From assembly GCF_037996765.1 (NCBI RefSeq), contig NZ_JBBNAD010000005.1:466001-530000 (forward strand): a stretch of 64,000 nt of DNA, read 5' to 3'. Shown in pieces: positions 34,442 through 42,830 of this stretch. The first letter of the stretch is position 1; each line of letters starts with the position of its first letter. Both the position numbers and the translations under genes were made by a program. Under the pieces are notes generated by a model that did not search any database, was not told where the DNA came from, and was given only the letters and a program-made list of their open reading frames with translations. This DNA comes from Bdellovibrio sp. GT3 (GTDB lineage Bacteria > Bdellovibrionota > Bdellovibrionia > Bdellovibrionales > Bdellovibrionaceae).

Positions 34442-35464
34442 CTATTGCTTCCCAACGTATGGATCTTTAAGACCCAAGTCTTTGGCATTCTTCCAAATGC
34501 TTTCCAGGCTGTATTCCTGGCGAACAAAGTCATAGAACACGTGAACGATCAAAGAGCCGTAATCCACCAGTACCCAACGGCCTTCATCAACACCTTCCAC
34601 TGAAAGTGGGTGAAGATTGAATTCCTCTTTAACTGCGATCACAACGTTTTCAGCCATAGCAGTTGCGTGACGAGTTGAGGTACCAGACGCGATCAATGCG
34701 AACTCGCTAGGAGCTGTGATTTCGCGAAGGTCAAAGCCACGAACGTTGATGCCTTTATTCGCGAATAGGACATTTGCACAGAATTCGCTGAATTTTTTAA
34801 AGTCATCAATGCGATCGCCAAGATTGCGGTAAAGCTTGTGTTCTTTGATGTACGTTTCAACAGAAAGTGGCAGGTATTTTTCAACCGGCTTGCCAGTTCT
34901 AAGCCATTTACGAACTTCGCTGGATGAAATTTCAATGTCACGCAAGGTGATGAACTGAATGTTACGGCCGGTTGTTAACTCGATGAAATTGAAATCAAAG
35001 TCAGCAACCAATGGCTTCAAATATCCTGGCATTTCATCCATGGATTCCGGCATGTCATAACCCGGACGTGTTGTAACAACCAAGTTTGTTTCAGCCAAAA
35101 TTTTTGAATAGTCTTTCCACTGGCTAAGTTCTTCGAACTTATCCGCACCAACAATTAGGTACAAATCAGAAGCCTCGTATGTTTTACGAAGATTCATGAT
35201 CGTATCAATTGTGTAGCTCATGCCACCGCGTTTTAGCTCTTGGTCGTCTACAAAATAAGTCTCACCGTACTGAGCGAATGCCAGCTTGGTAAGCTCAAGT
35301 CGTTGTTCCGCCGTTGGGCCTTCAACTGGAGTTTTAAGAGGATTTTGTGCTGCTGGGACCACATGGATTTTGTTCAAACCCATTTTTTTTGCCACTGTTT
35401 GAATGGCATTGATGTGACCCATATGAGGAGGATTAAAGCTTCCGCCAAAGATACCAATTTTCAT
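34442..35464 (-). CDS. NadD-RsfS fusion: nicotinate-nucleotide adenylyltransferase plus ribosomal silencing factor
   Basis: One continuous 340-residue frame holds two proteins that are usually separate. Residues 1-212 are NadD, with GGSFNPPHMGH at 7-17 and the SSSEVR motif at 180-185 in the C-terminal nucleotidyl-binding region. It makes deamido-NAD from nicotinate mononucleotide. Residues 213-340 are RsfS, with ASGTSTRHATAMAENV and VLVDYGSLIVHVFYDFVR, which binds L14 to block subunit joining in starvation. No stop or restart codon separates the halves. The first base overlaps the last base of obgE, and rlmH follows after two bases. NadE is also encoded in this window. Confidence 0.93.
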   Translation of the reverse strand: MKIGIFGGSFNPPHMGHINAIQTVAKKMGLNKIHVVPAAQNPLKTPVEGPTAEQRLELTKLAFAQYGETYFVDDQELKRGGMSYTIDTIMNLRKTYEASDLYLIVGADKFEELSQWKDYSKILAETNLVVTTRPGYDMPESMDEMPGYLKPLVADFDFNFIELTTGRNIQFITLRDIEISSSEVRKWLRTGKPVEKYLPLSVETYIKEHKLYRNLGDRIDDFKKFSEFCANVLFANKGINVRGFDLREITAPSEFALIASGTSTRHATAMAENVVIAVKEEFNLHPLSVEGVDEGRWVLVDYGSLIVHVFYDFVRQEYSLESIWKNAKDLGLKDPYVGKQ

Positions 35465-36492
35465 TATTCTTCATCCTTCAAAATCTGGCGACCCAACTCT
35501 GTCACAAGTTCATTGATGTTTTTGCCGGTGACCGCAGAAATGGCCAAAGGCGCAGAGCCTGTCGCTTTTTTGAATTTCAATTTTAGTTTTTCAAGTTGAT
35601 CAATACTAAGAGTGTCAATTTTGTTGAGCACAACAAACTGAGGACGTGTTTGCAGAGGAAAGAATCCCTCTTTGTCCTGATTACTCTCGTCGTACATTTT
35701 TAGTTCATAATTAAGATCTTCAAAATCCTGGAATGGATCACGACCTGACATACCGGATGCATCCACCAAATGGATGAATACGCGAGTACGTTCAACGTGT
35801 TTCAGGAATTGAATGCCCAGACCAACACCTTCGTGCGCGCCTTTTACCAAACCCGGAATGTCAGCTACGACGAATGAACTGTAGTCACCCGCTTTAACCA
35901 CACCCAAATTTGGCGTCAAAGTTGTAAAAGGATAATCCGCGATTTTAGGCTTCGCTGCTGAAATACGGGAAATCAAAGTTGATTTTCCAGCATTCGGGAA
36001 ACCGATAATACCAACGTCCGCGATCAACTTTAACTCAAGCTTAACTTCAAGCTCTTCGTTATCTTCGCCTGGTTGTGCATGTGTAGGAGCCTGATTGATA
36101 GAGGTTTTGAAAAACTCATTGCCCTTACCCCCACGACCACCACGCAATAACACGTGTTCGTCGATACCAGTCATGTCGACAACGATCTCACCCTCAAGAT
36201 TTCTAAGGATTGTTCCTTCAGGAACGATCAAAACAAGATTTTCACCATCAGCACCATGCTTTTGACGGCCAAAACCCATCTCGCCATTTTGAGCTGCGTA
36301 TCGTTTGTTCTGTCTGATTTCAAAAAGGGAATTAATGTGACGGGAAGTTTTAATAACAACATCACCACCGCGGCCGCCGTCTCCACCATCAGGACCACCA
36401 CGAGGGGCTCCCGATTCTCTACGGAAACTAACGCAACCCGGGCCGCCACGGCCTGAGGCTAATGTGATTTTAACTTCATCAATGAATTTCAT
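35464..36492 (-). CDS. obgE: GTPase ObgE/CgtA
   Basis: The product from ATG 36492 starts MKFIDEVKITLASGRGGPGC, the standard Obg start, and has 342 residues; a longer upstream frame adds non-family sequence. The N-terminal Gly-rich Obg fold (1-158) precedes the G domain with P-loop GFPNAGKSTL, VADIPGLVKGAHEG and NKID. It lacks the variable C-terminal extension of E. coli ObgE. It acts in late 50S assembly and stringent response. A terminator separates it from rpmA upstream; it is coupled to nadD-rsfS. Confidence 0.97.
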   Translation of the reverse strand: MKFIDEVKITLASGRGGPGCVSFRRESGAPRGGPDGGDGGRGGDVVIKTSRHINSLFEIRQNKRYAAQNGEMGFGRQKHGADGENLVLIVPEGTILRNLEGEIVVDMTGIDEHVLLRGGRGGKGNEFFKTSINQAPTHAQPGEDNEELEVKLELKLIADVGIIGFPNAGKSTLISRISAAKPKIADYPFTTLTPNLGVVKAGDYSSFVVADIPGLVKGAHEGVGLGIQFLKHVERTRVFIHLVDASGMSGRDPFQDFEDLNYELKMYDESNQDKEGFFPLQTRPQFVVLNKIDTLSIDQLEKLKLKFKKATGSAPLAISAVTGKNINELVTELGRQILKDEE

Positions 36493-36527
36493 ATGAGCAC
36501 CAATACTTTGAGGAGAGATATAACAAC

Positions 36528-36555
36528 AAAAAAGGAGCCAATGAAGGCTCCTTTT
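36528..36555 (-). terminator. Intrinsic terminator after rplU-rpmA
   Basis: On the minus strand AAAAGGAGCC and GGCTCCTTTT form a nine- to ten-base-pair stem with loop TTCATT, followed by T residues (A run 36528-36533 on the plus strand). It lies between rpmA and obgE, so readthrough or a separate promoter must serve obgE. Confidence 0.8.
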
Positions 36556-36606
36556 ATGCATTTGTAAAATCTCTTGGTGCTTATCAAGAGCAGGATCTAG
36601 TGGAAA

Positions 36607-36867
36607 CTAGACAGCTTTAGGATAAACACTAACTTTGAAGCGATCTTTTGCAAAACGCTCAAATTTAACAAGACCTTCGATTACAGAATAGATCGTGTGG
36701 TCACGACCAATTTTTACGTTGTTACCAACGTGGAATTTTGTACCACGTTGACGAACGATGATTGTTCCAGAAAGAACTTTTTCACCGCCGAAACGTTTAA
36801 CGCCTAAGCGTTTACTCTGTGAATCACGACCATTCTTTGTACTACCACCGGCCTTCTTACTTGCCAT
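36607..36867 (-). CDS. rpmA: 50S ribosomal protein L27
   Basis: This 86-residue protein starts [29 protein letters not shown], the uncleaved L27 N-terminus that reaches the peptidyl-transferase centre. It has [15 protein letters not shown] and the usual length. It follows rplU by 25 bases, the conserved rplU-rpmA-obgE order. Confidence 0.98.
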   Translation of the reverse strand: MASKKAGGSTKNGRDSQSKRLGVKRFGGEKVLSGTIIVRQRGTKFHVGNNVKIGRDHTIYSVIEGLVKFERFAKDRFKVSVYPKAV

Positions 36868-36892
36868 GACTAACCTCGCTTAAAATCTATGA

Positions 36893-37453
36893 TTACGCTT
36901 TTTTAGAAGTCTTTTTAGCTACTTTTTTCTTAGCGGTTGCTTTTTTAGCAGTCTTTTTAACAGCTTTTTTCGCAACTTTCTTTTTCGCTACAGCTTTTTT
37001 AGCAGCTTTTTTAACGACTTCTTCGCCTTTGTTTTTGTTAGATACACGTTCTTTGCGAGCAGCAACGCGAGCTTCAGCAGCTTCTGCGCGTTTCGCAGCA
37101 ACGTCTACTACATTTGGCGTAGCATCTGTTTTAGTTGTTTTACCATCAATTGTGATCGATTTCACAAATAGTTCAGTAAAGTCTTGCTTGTGAGTTGCAA
37201 ACTTTCTGTAACCTTGACGACGTTTCTTTTTGAAAACGATTTCTTTTCTAGTTTTAGCTTGCTTAGTAACTACAACAGTTACTTTCGCACCCTTAACAAG
37301 AGGTTGACCAACATGAGTGGACTCACCACCAACCATCAAGATTTCGTTGATATCAAACTCTGCACCTAGTTTTTGTTCAACTTTATCAACTTGAACAACG
37401 TCACCAGCTTGAACTTTATATTGCTTACCGCCCGTACGAATAATCGCGTACAT
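36893..37453 (-). CDS. rplU: 50S ribosomal protein L21 with long H1-like lysine-rich tail
   Basis: This 186-residue protein has a normal L21 domain in residues 1-103 (MYAIIRTGGKQYKVQAGD.., FKKKRRQGYRKFATHKQDF, FVKSITIDG). About 80 further residues follow: an Ala/Arg/Glu helical part, then KKAAKKAVAKKK-like repeats to the C-terminus. Usual bacterial L21 is about 103 residues. The tail resembles the 39-residue protein at 6347-6466. The ATG follows GGAGG. A perfect TTGACA on this strand at 37511-37516 could be the -35 box; no convincing -10 box follows. Confidence 0.95.
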   Translation of the reverse strand: MYAIIRTGGKQYKVQAGDVVQVDKVEQKLGAEFDINEILMVGGESTHVGQPLVKGAKVTVVVTKQAKTRKEIVFKKKRRQGYRKFATHKQDFTELFVKSITIDGKTTKTDATPNVVDVAAKRAEAAEARVAARKERVSNKNKGEEVVKKAAKKAVAKKKVAKKAVKKTAKKATAKKKVAKKTSKKA

Positions 37454-37658
37454 TAGAACCTCCAGCTACCCGAATTAAGCCACTGGTAAATGCCACCTTG
37501 CACTAGTCTTTGTCAACCTATTGCATGCTATTTTTTTCAGCTTTTCGGGAAGAAGAAGAGATTAGCGGTGGCGGTGACTCTTGGCAATAAAAAAGACAGC
37601 TTTTTTAAGAATCCAGTCGTTCATTAAATATTTAATATATTCAATGTCTTATGTGACT

Positions 37659-39209
37659 TTAGGGTTTTAAAAGTTCGACTTTTAGCGCATCGCTCAATCG
37701 GAGTTGAGAATTGTTCACCACAGCTTCTATTAGTTTTCTGTGTGTTTGGTAGCTGGCTTGAGCTGCTGCGCTGCCGGAGTTTTGGGACGAAATGACTCTT
37801 AATTGCTGCTTTTCTCGGTTCAAAGCCTCGTAAATTGCTTCTGCGCGAGAATTTCCCGTTTCTTTAGAATAGCTCTTAATAAAGTATTCGGCCGCTTTGT
37901 CATATCTTTCGGCGTTTGCATTTATTTTCGCTCCCATCCAATAATCACGATCCGATTTTGTATATTTTGCATCCTTCACAACCGCTTCAAAGGAATCGGC
38001 TGCAGATCGGAAGCTCTGTTTTGCTTCGCTGGCCCTGCCCGCACTTAGCAGCTTCTCACCTTGGAGGCGCATTGAGTTTGTATAGTTGCGTGCTGAGGTG
38101 CTGTTCGCAGCAACACCTGCCAACCCTTGTCGCATGAGGGTCGCACGTTCTGATTCACTGAAGCCTGCGCTCTTTAATATGTCGGCTTTGTTCTTAAGGT
38201 CCGTTGCCGAATAGCTCCCGTAACCTCTACCGGTATTGGCAGCCACTTCATGGGCATCTATCAATGCCTTGCTTTCTGCCTCACTCAAAGCCCGGCCCAA
38301 GGATTTTTCAGCCGCCACCACTCTTTCAGCGTTCGTGAGCCTTGCTGCCTTATCCAACGAAACCCCGGCTATCTTTGCAATATTGCTCATTCGCGCTGCT
38401 TTCATTGCTACGGCCACAGCGCCACTGGCAAGCGTGCCCACCTCAGCAATAGCTTCGCACACCATCGCGGCCGCAGCCTGAGGGTTGTAACACTCCAATC
38501 GCACGCCTAAATCTTTAAGTTTGGCTTTCGCAGCCTCAGTTAAGCTCAACTGTGTTCCTGGCAAACGTCTTTTACCCCAATCCAGGAATTCTTTTTCTTC
38601 AGGAGTGAAGCTTGCTTTCTGCAAAAGCACTTTTCGATTCAGCTCCAGGCTGGCTTGATCCGCTTTTTGAGTTTGCAATAGCCTGATGCTGGCTTTGATT
38701 GCTCCACAACTTGATTTTGCCAGAGTTGCGGCAGAAGGCTTCGGTACCTGAAGCAGCTTTGGTGCGGATTTATTGAGTTGATCGAATAACGTGGCACGAC
38801 CGTTTGGATCGGCATCACAGGCTTGGTTCGCAGCTCTTGCAATCTCCACTTCCTCAGCAAATTCACCAAGGGCTTCAACGCTATCTACGACAGTATTTCC
38901 CAACCCTTTAACGAAATTCCAACCACCGATTGCGCATCCCGATGTGTAACTCCAGGACTCCTCGAGGTTACGCGCAAGTCCTTCCGTGCTTTTACATTTC
39001 AAAACTTTACCTTCAGGATCTTCCCCCTCTTCGCGCATTTGCTCGTATAGATCGACGCACTCTTTGGATTGCGCCGTCTGCACACAAGCATTCAAAGACA
39101 GTTTTTCAAAAACTGAAAGTGGATCATTGGAGGAAGTGTTGCACGCAACCTCAGCCCGTGACACGAGTGAAAGCAAAGAAATCAATAAGATATGCAACAG
39201 GAACTTCAT
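37659..39209 (-). CDS. Large exported alpha-helical protein of unknown function
   Basis: This 516-residue protein has a signal peptide (MKFLLHILLISLLSLVSRA) and about eight Cys in its first half, suggesting disulfides. The middle contains a hydrophobic Ala-rich segment (AVAVAMKAARMSNIAKIAG), then LTNAERVVAAEKSLGRALSEAESKALIDAHEV and GRGYGSYSATDLKNKADILKSAGFSESERATLMRQGLAG in pieces. That block looks like a defined domain: the [ER]-x-AE-x-x-LGR-x-L-x-x-x-E pattern occurs ahead of toxin-like domains in other bacteria (weak recollection, not checked). The C-terminus has TPR-like helices. No catalytic motif is identified. Confidence 0.7.
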   Translation of the reverse strand: MKFLLHILLISLLSLVSRAEVACNTSSNDPLSVFEKLSLNACVQTAQSKECVDLYEQMREEGEDPEGKVLKCKSTEGLARNLEESWSYTSGCAIGGWNFVKGLGNTVVDSVEALGEFAEEVEIARAANQACDADPNGRATLFDQLNKSAPKLLQVPKPSAATLAKSSCGAIKASIRLLQTQKADQASLELNRKVLLQKASFTPEEKEFLDWGKRRLPGTQLSLTEAAKAKLKDLGVRLECYNPQAAAAMVCEAIAEVGTLASGAVAVAMKAARMSNIAKIAGVSLDKAARLTNAERVVAAEKSLGRALSEAESKALIDAHEVAANTGRGYGSYSATDLKNKADILKSAGFSESERATLMRQGLAGVAANSTSARNYTNSMRLQGEKLLSAGRASEAKQSFRSAADSFEAVVKDAKYTKSDRDYWMGAKINANAERYDKAAEYFIKSYSKETGNSRAEAIYEALNREKQQLRVISSQNSGSAAAQASYQTHRKLIEAVVNNSQLRLSDALKVELLKP

Positions 39210-39255
39210 AATACTCTCGTCGGAATTTCGAGAGCAAAGTGAATTGAAAACTTAT

Positions 39256-39283
39256 AAAACACTGACCCCAAAAGAGGTCAGTG
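39256..39283 (-). terminator. Intrinsic terminator after RNase G
   Basis: A perfect eight-base-pair stem CACTGACC/GGTCAGTG with an eight-base loop lies 11 bases past the RNase G stop; on the minus strand it is followed by TTTTAT. Confidence 0.75.
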
Positions 39284-39293
39284 CGTTTCAAAA

Positions 39294-40811
39294 TTAGACA
39301 AAGAATATTTCGTATTGTTCCAAATGGTAATTTGGCTCAATTTTAAAGGCGACAGAGCGGCCGAGTTTTTTCTCGATGTTTTCCAAACTCTCCCCTTCAA
39401 CCTCGTAAATCCAATCAACCACTTGGCTGTGACAGTGAATGACGACATTGGTCTTCTTATTAGTCAGCATATCAGCGTCGCGCTCAAGCTCACGGAAGAT
39501 CTCATTCGCCACAGTGGATTTACGTTTAATGTAGCCTTTGCCATCACAGTAAGAGCACGGCTCACACAAAGTTTTAATCAAACTTGGGCGAATGCGTTTA
39601 CGTGTCATCTCTACCAGACCCAACTGGGACATGGAGACGACATTTGTACGCGAACGATCGCGCCCCAACTCTTCGGCCAAGGCTTCCATGACTTTTTCGC
39701 GGTGGGACTCTTTTTCCATATCGATAAAGTCGATGATAATAATTCCGCCACAGTTACGAATTCTAAGCTGATGCGCGGTCTCGCGAACTGCTTCAAGATT
39801 CGTTTTCAAAATCGTCTCTTCAAGATCTTTCTTGCCGACGAATTTGCCGGTGTTGACATCGATCACAACCAAAGCTTCGGCCTCGTCAATCACGATATAA
39901 CCACCGGACTTCAACCAGATCTTACGCTCCATTGAGCGGGAGATCTCGATGTCGATGTCGTACAAGTCGAATAAAGGCTTCTTCTCTTCATACAGGACGA
40001 TGTTCTGCTTATATTTCGGCATGAATTGAGAAACGAATTTAACAACCTTGCGATGGATTTCAACATTATCAACCCAAACGCTGGTTACATCCTCACTCAT
40101 CAAATCGCGCAGAGCACGAAGTTCCACATCAAGTTCAGTGTGCAATGCACCCGGTGTTTTTTTCTTTTCGTAGTTTTTGAATATTTCTTTGCTAAGACGA
40201 TCCAAATACTCGATGTCGGCCTTCAACATCTCTTCGGATGCACCATCACCAGCGGTACGAACGATCACACCACCTGATGGATTGATTTTTTGCACCAATT
40301 GGCGAAGTCTTTCGCGCTCAGTCTCGTCTTCAATTCGACGGGAAATACCCAGGTGACGCACCGTCGGCAAAAACACCACGAAACGACCTGGCAATGACAA
40401 GTGAGTTGTAATCCGCGCACCTTTTGTGCCCAATGGATCTTTGGCAACCTGAACGAGAATACTTTGACCTTCTTTTAGAAGATCCTGAATCGGAGTTTTC
40501 ACTGCGTGATGAGGCTTGTCGTCGTCCCCATCCATTTCAAGTGGTTCTTCACGGTCCACATTTGAAAGGAAGTTGTCGTCAACGTCCTCGCGAATATCGC
40601 CGACATAAAGAAACGCTGCTTTTTCCAGACCAATATCCACAAAGGCTGCTTGCATTCCCGGCAACACACGAATGACTGTGCCGCGGTGGATAGACCCGAC
40701 TAATGTCGGTGAGGTTTTACGTTCAATTTTTAAATCTGACAGCACTCCGCCGTCCACGTAGGCTACGCGTGTTTCTTGAGGTCTGACATTGATGAGAATT
40801 TCTGCTGACAC
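39294..40811 (-). CDS. rng: Ribonuclease G/E family endoribonuclease
   Basis: This 505-residue protein starts SAEILINVRPQETRVAYVDGGVL, with the S1 RNA-binding insert (GSIHRGTVIRVLPGMQAAFVDIG) and the catalytic domain. Its DNase-I-like subdomain has ALVVIDVNTGKFVGK and IIIIDFIDM metal-binding aspartates. The zinc-link CEPCSYCDGKG joins protomers. It has the length of RNase G and lacks the long RNase E scaffold tail. The start is GTG at 40811 with GGAGGA upstream. It matures rRNA and degrades mRNA. Confidence 0.95.
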   Translation of the reverse strand: MSAEILINVRPQETRVAYVDGGVLSDLKIERKTSPTLVGSIHRGTVIRVLPGMQAAFVDIGLEKAAFLYVGDIREDVDDNFLSNVDREEPLEMDGDDDKPHHAVKTPIQDLLKEGQSILVQVAKDPLGTKGARITTHLSLPGRFVVFLPTVRHLGISRRIEDETERERLRQLVQKINPSGGVIVRTAGDGASEEMLKADIEYLDRLSKEIFKNYEKKKTPGALHTELDVELRALRDLMSEDVTSVWVDNVEIHRKVVKFVSQFMPKYKQNIVLYEEKKPLFDLYDIDIEISRSMERKIWLKSGGYIVIDEAEALVVIDVNTGKFVGKKDLEETILKTNLEAVRETAHQLRIRNCGGIIIIDFIDMEKESHREKVMEALAEELGRDRSRTNVVSMSQLGLVEMTRKRIRPSLIKTLCEPCSYCDGKGYIKRKSTVANEIFRELERDADMLTNKKTNVVIHCHSQVVDWIYEVEGESLENIEKKLGRSVAFKIEPNYHLEQYEIFFV

Positions 40812-40945
40812 GGCGTCCTCCAGACAGGTCTTGGATTCGATCTCTCTTCAATAGTCCAGAAACAATCGTGAGAGCAATTAATATTTAAACATTAAAGCAC
40901 AACTTGCCGAAAAGATCACTGAATTAGACCATTTAGGAGAATAGA

Positions 40946-42034
40946 ATGGCTACGATTGATGAACTGTTTAAACTCATGGTTGAACAAGGTGCCTCGGACT
41001 TGCACGTGACAAGCGGAGCAGCGCCTTATTTGCGCCTGCATGGGAACATGGTTCCACTGAACTATCGCGAGCTTTCAAATCAGGATGTTCAGGGACTTAT
41101 CTTCGAAATTCTTTCTGAAAAGCAAAAAAAGGCCTTCGTTGAAAAATGGGAGCTGGATTTCGCCTACACATTACCCGGGATTGGACGCTTCCGTTGCAAC
41201 GTATTCATGCAGCGTAAAGGTTTGGGCGCGGTTATGCGTATCATCCCAGAGAAAATCAAAACCGCACAGGAACTTGGAGTTCCACCAGCGGTTCTTGATA
41301 TGATTGATTGCGATCGCGGTTTGATTCTGGTTACGGGTCCGACGGGTTCTGGTAAATCCACGACTCTGGCGGCGATGATCCATCAAATTAACCTGACTCG
41401 TGAAGCACATATCATCACCGTTGAAGATCCGATCGAGTTCGTACACCCAAATATCAAATCACTGGTGAATCAGCGTGAGGTTGGAAGTCATACAAAAACT
41501 TTTGCCAACGCACTTAAAGCCGCACTCCGTGAGGACCCGGATATCTTGCTGGTGGGTGAGTTGCGTGACCTTGAAACGATTGGTCTTGCATTAACCGCGG
41601 CAGAAACAGGTCACATTGTTTTTGGTACTCTGCACACCAACAGTGCGGCAAAAACAATTGACCGTATCATCGACGTTTTCCCTGCGGGCCAACAAGCGCA
41701 AATCAGAACAATGTTAGCCGAATCCCTGCGTGGCGTTGTGGCTCAAACACTGTTCTCACGTGCGGATGGCCAAGGCCGTGTTGCAGCTTACGAAATCATG
41801 CGTAATACCAAGGCGATTTCCAATCTTATCCGTGAAGGTAAGATCCATCAGGTTGCCTCTGCAATGCAAACAGGCTCAAGTCAGGGTATGATTTTGTTTG
41901 AAAAGTACATCGAGGACCTGGTTCGCAAAGGAAAAGTTTCTGCAGCAGATGCCAAAACGTTCTTGGGCACAACAGGCAGCACTGACACAGCTATCAACGC
42001 TATGGGCGGCGCCACAAAAACCAAAGTCGGCTAA
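40946..42034 (+). CDS. pilT: Type IV pilus retraction ATPase PilT
   Basis: This 362-residue protein has the PilT N-terminal domain (MATIDELFKLMVEQGASDLHVTSGAAPYLRL), Walker A GPTGSGKSTTLAAM, Asp box TVEDPIEFVH, Walker B DILLVGELRDLETI, His box TAAETGHIVFGTLHT, and the C-terminal AIRE-type region. It powers pilus retraction. Motility or prey attachment by type IV pili is established in Bdellovibrio. The gene stands alone, with an upstream gap of 134 bases and a terminator after it. Confidence 0.97.
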   Translation: MATIDELFKLMVEQGASDLHVTSGAAPYLRLHGNMVPLNYRELSNQDVQGLIFEILSEKQKKAFVEKWELDFAYTLPGIGRFRCNVFMQRKGLGAVMRIIPEKIKTAQELGVPPAVLDMIDCDRGLILVTGPTGSGKSTTLAAMIHQINLTREAHIITVEDPIEFVHPNIKSLVNQREVGSHTKTFANALKAALREDPDILLVGELRDLETIGLALTAAETGHIVFGTLHTNSAAKTIDRIIDVFPAGQQAQIRTMLAESLRGVVAQTLFSRADGQGRVAAYEIMRNTKAISNLIREGKIHQVASAMQTGSSQGMILFEKYIEDLVRKGKVSAADAKTFLGTTGSTDTAINAMGGATKTKVG

Positions 42035-42063
42035 CAAAAACAATAAACTTTCAGTTACAGTTC

Positions 42064-42102
42064 AAGTGCCTTTGGTAAAACCAAGGGCACTTCTCTTTTT
42101 AT
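42064..42102 (+). terminator. Intrinsic terminator after pilT
   Basis: A twelve-base-pair stem AAGTGCCTTTGG/CCAAGGGCACTT (one T-G pair) with loop TAAAA is followed by TTCTCTTTTTA. Confidence 0.88.
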
Positions 42103-42167
42103 AAGTCGGCATTGCCCTATTACAGAAGGTAAGGTACCTTTTCTTTTTGAACCCTAAGAGGTGCCTT

Positions 42168-42830
42168 GTGCAATTGAATAAATACATTGATCACACGCTT
42201 TTAAAACCTGAAGCGCAATCCGCGCAAATTGAAAAACTCTGCCAGGAAGCCCGTGAACATGGCTTCTTCAGTGTTTGCATAAACACTTCCTATGTAAAAC
42301 AGTGCGCAGAGCTACTGAGCGGCTCCGATGTAAAAGTATGCTGTGTTGTTGGATTCCCATTGGGCGCCATGGACACCATCAGCAAAGCTTTTGAAACCAG
42401 CACTGCCATTAAAAATGGCGCGCAGGAGATCGACATGGTCGTACAAATCGGCGCACTGAAAGATCGCCGTCTTGACTATGTTCGCGACGACATTAAAGCC
42501 GTGGTGCAGGCAGCAGCAGGCAAAAAAGTAAAAGTTATTATTGAAACATCGTTGATCAGCGACGAAGAAAAAGTCCTGGCATGTAAAGCAGCCCTTGAAG
42601 CCGGAGCTCACTTCGTAAAAACCAGCACTGGCTTTGCCGGTGGCGGCGCTACAGTTGACGATGTGAAACTAATGAAATCCATCGTGGGCGACAAAATGGA
42701 AGTCAAAGCTTCCGGTGGTGTTAAAAATGCAGAGCAAGCAATGGCCATGATTCAAGCTGGCGCTACCCGCTTGGGTACCAGTTCCGGCGTTGCTTTGGTT
42801 CAGGGTCAACAGTCTCAAGGAGGCTACTAA
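42168..42830 (+). CDS. deoC: Deoxyribose-phosphate aldolase
   Basis: The product from GTG 42168 (AAGAGG seven bases upstream) has 220 residues, starting [13 protein letters not shown], the usual DeoC start. An earlier TTG would add seven residues. It keeps the Schiff-base Lys in HFVKTSTGF and the second Lys in MEVKASGGV. It cleaves deoxyribose-5-phosphate to acetaldehyde and glyceraldehyde-3-phosphate. First of three nucleoside catabolism genes, with a one-base TAATG overlap to the next. Confidence 0.97.
   Translation: MQLNKYIDHTLLKPEAQSAQIEKLCQEAREHGFFSVCINTSYVKQCAELLSGSDVKVCCVVGFPLGAMDTISKAFETSTAIKNGAQEIDMVVQIGALKDRRLDYVRDDIKAVVQAAAGKKVKVIIETSLISDEEKVLACKAALEAGAHFVKTSTGFAGGGATVDDVKLMKSIVGDKMEVKASGGVKNAEQAMAMIQAGATRLGTSSGVALVQGQQSQGGY

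Noticed and set aside
36493-36561. 23-residue extension of ObgE
   Set aside because: ObgE starts with MKFIDEVKI in the family; the extension covers the terminator and leader region.
42131-42140. AAGGTACCTT palindrome before deoC as an operator
   Set aside because: Ten bases with no second copy and no known match; too short to support a claim.
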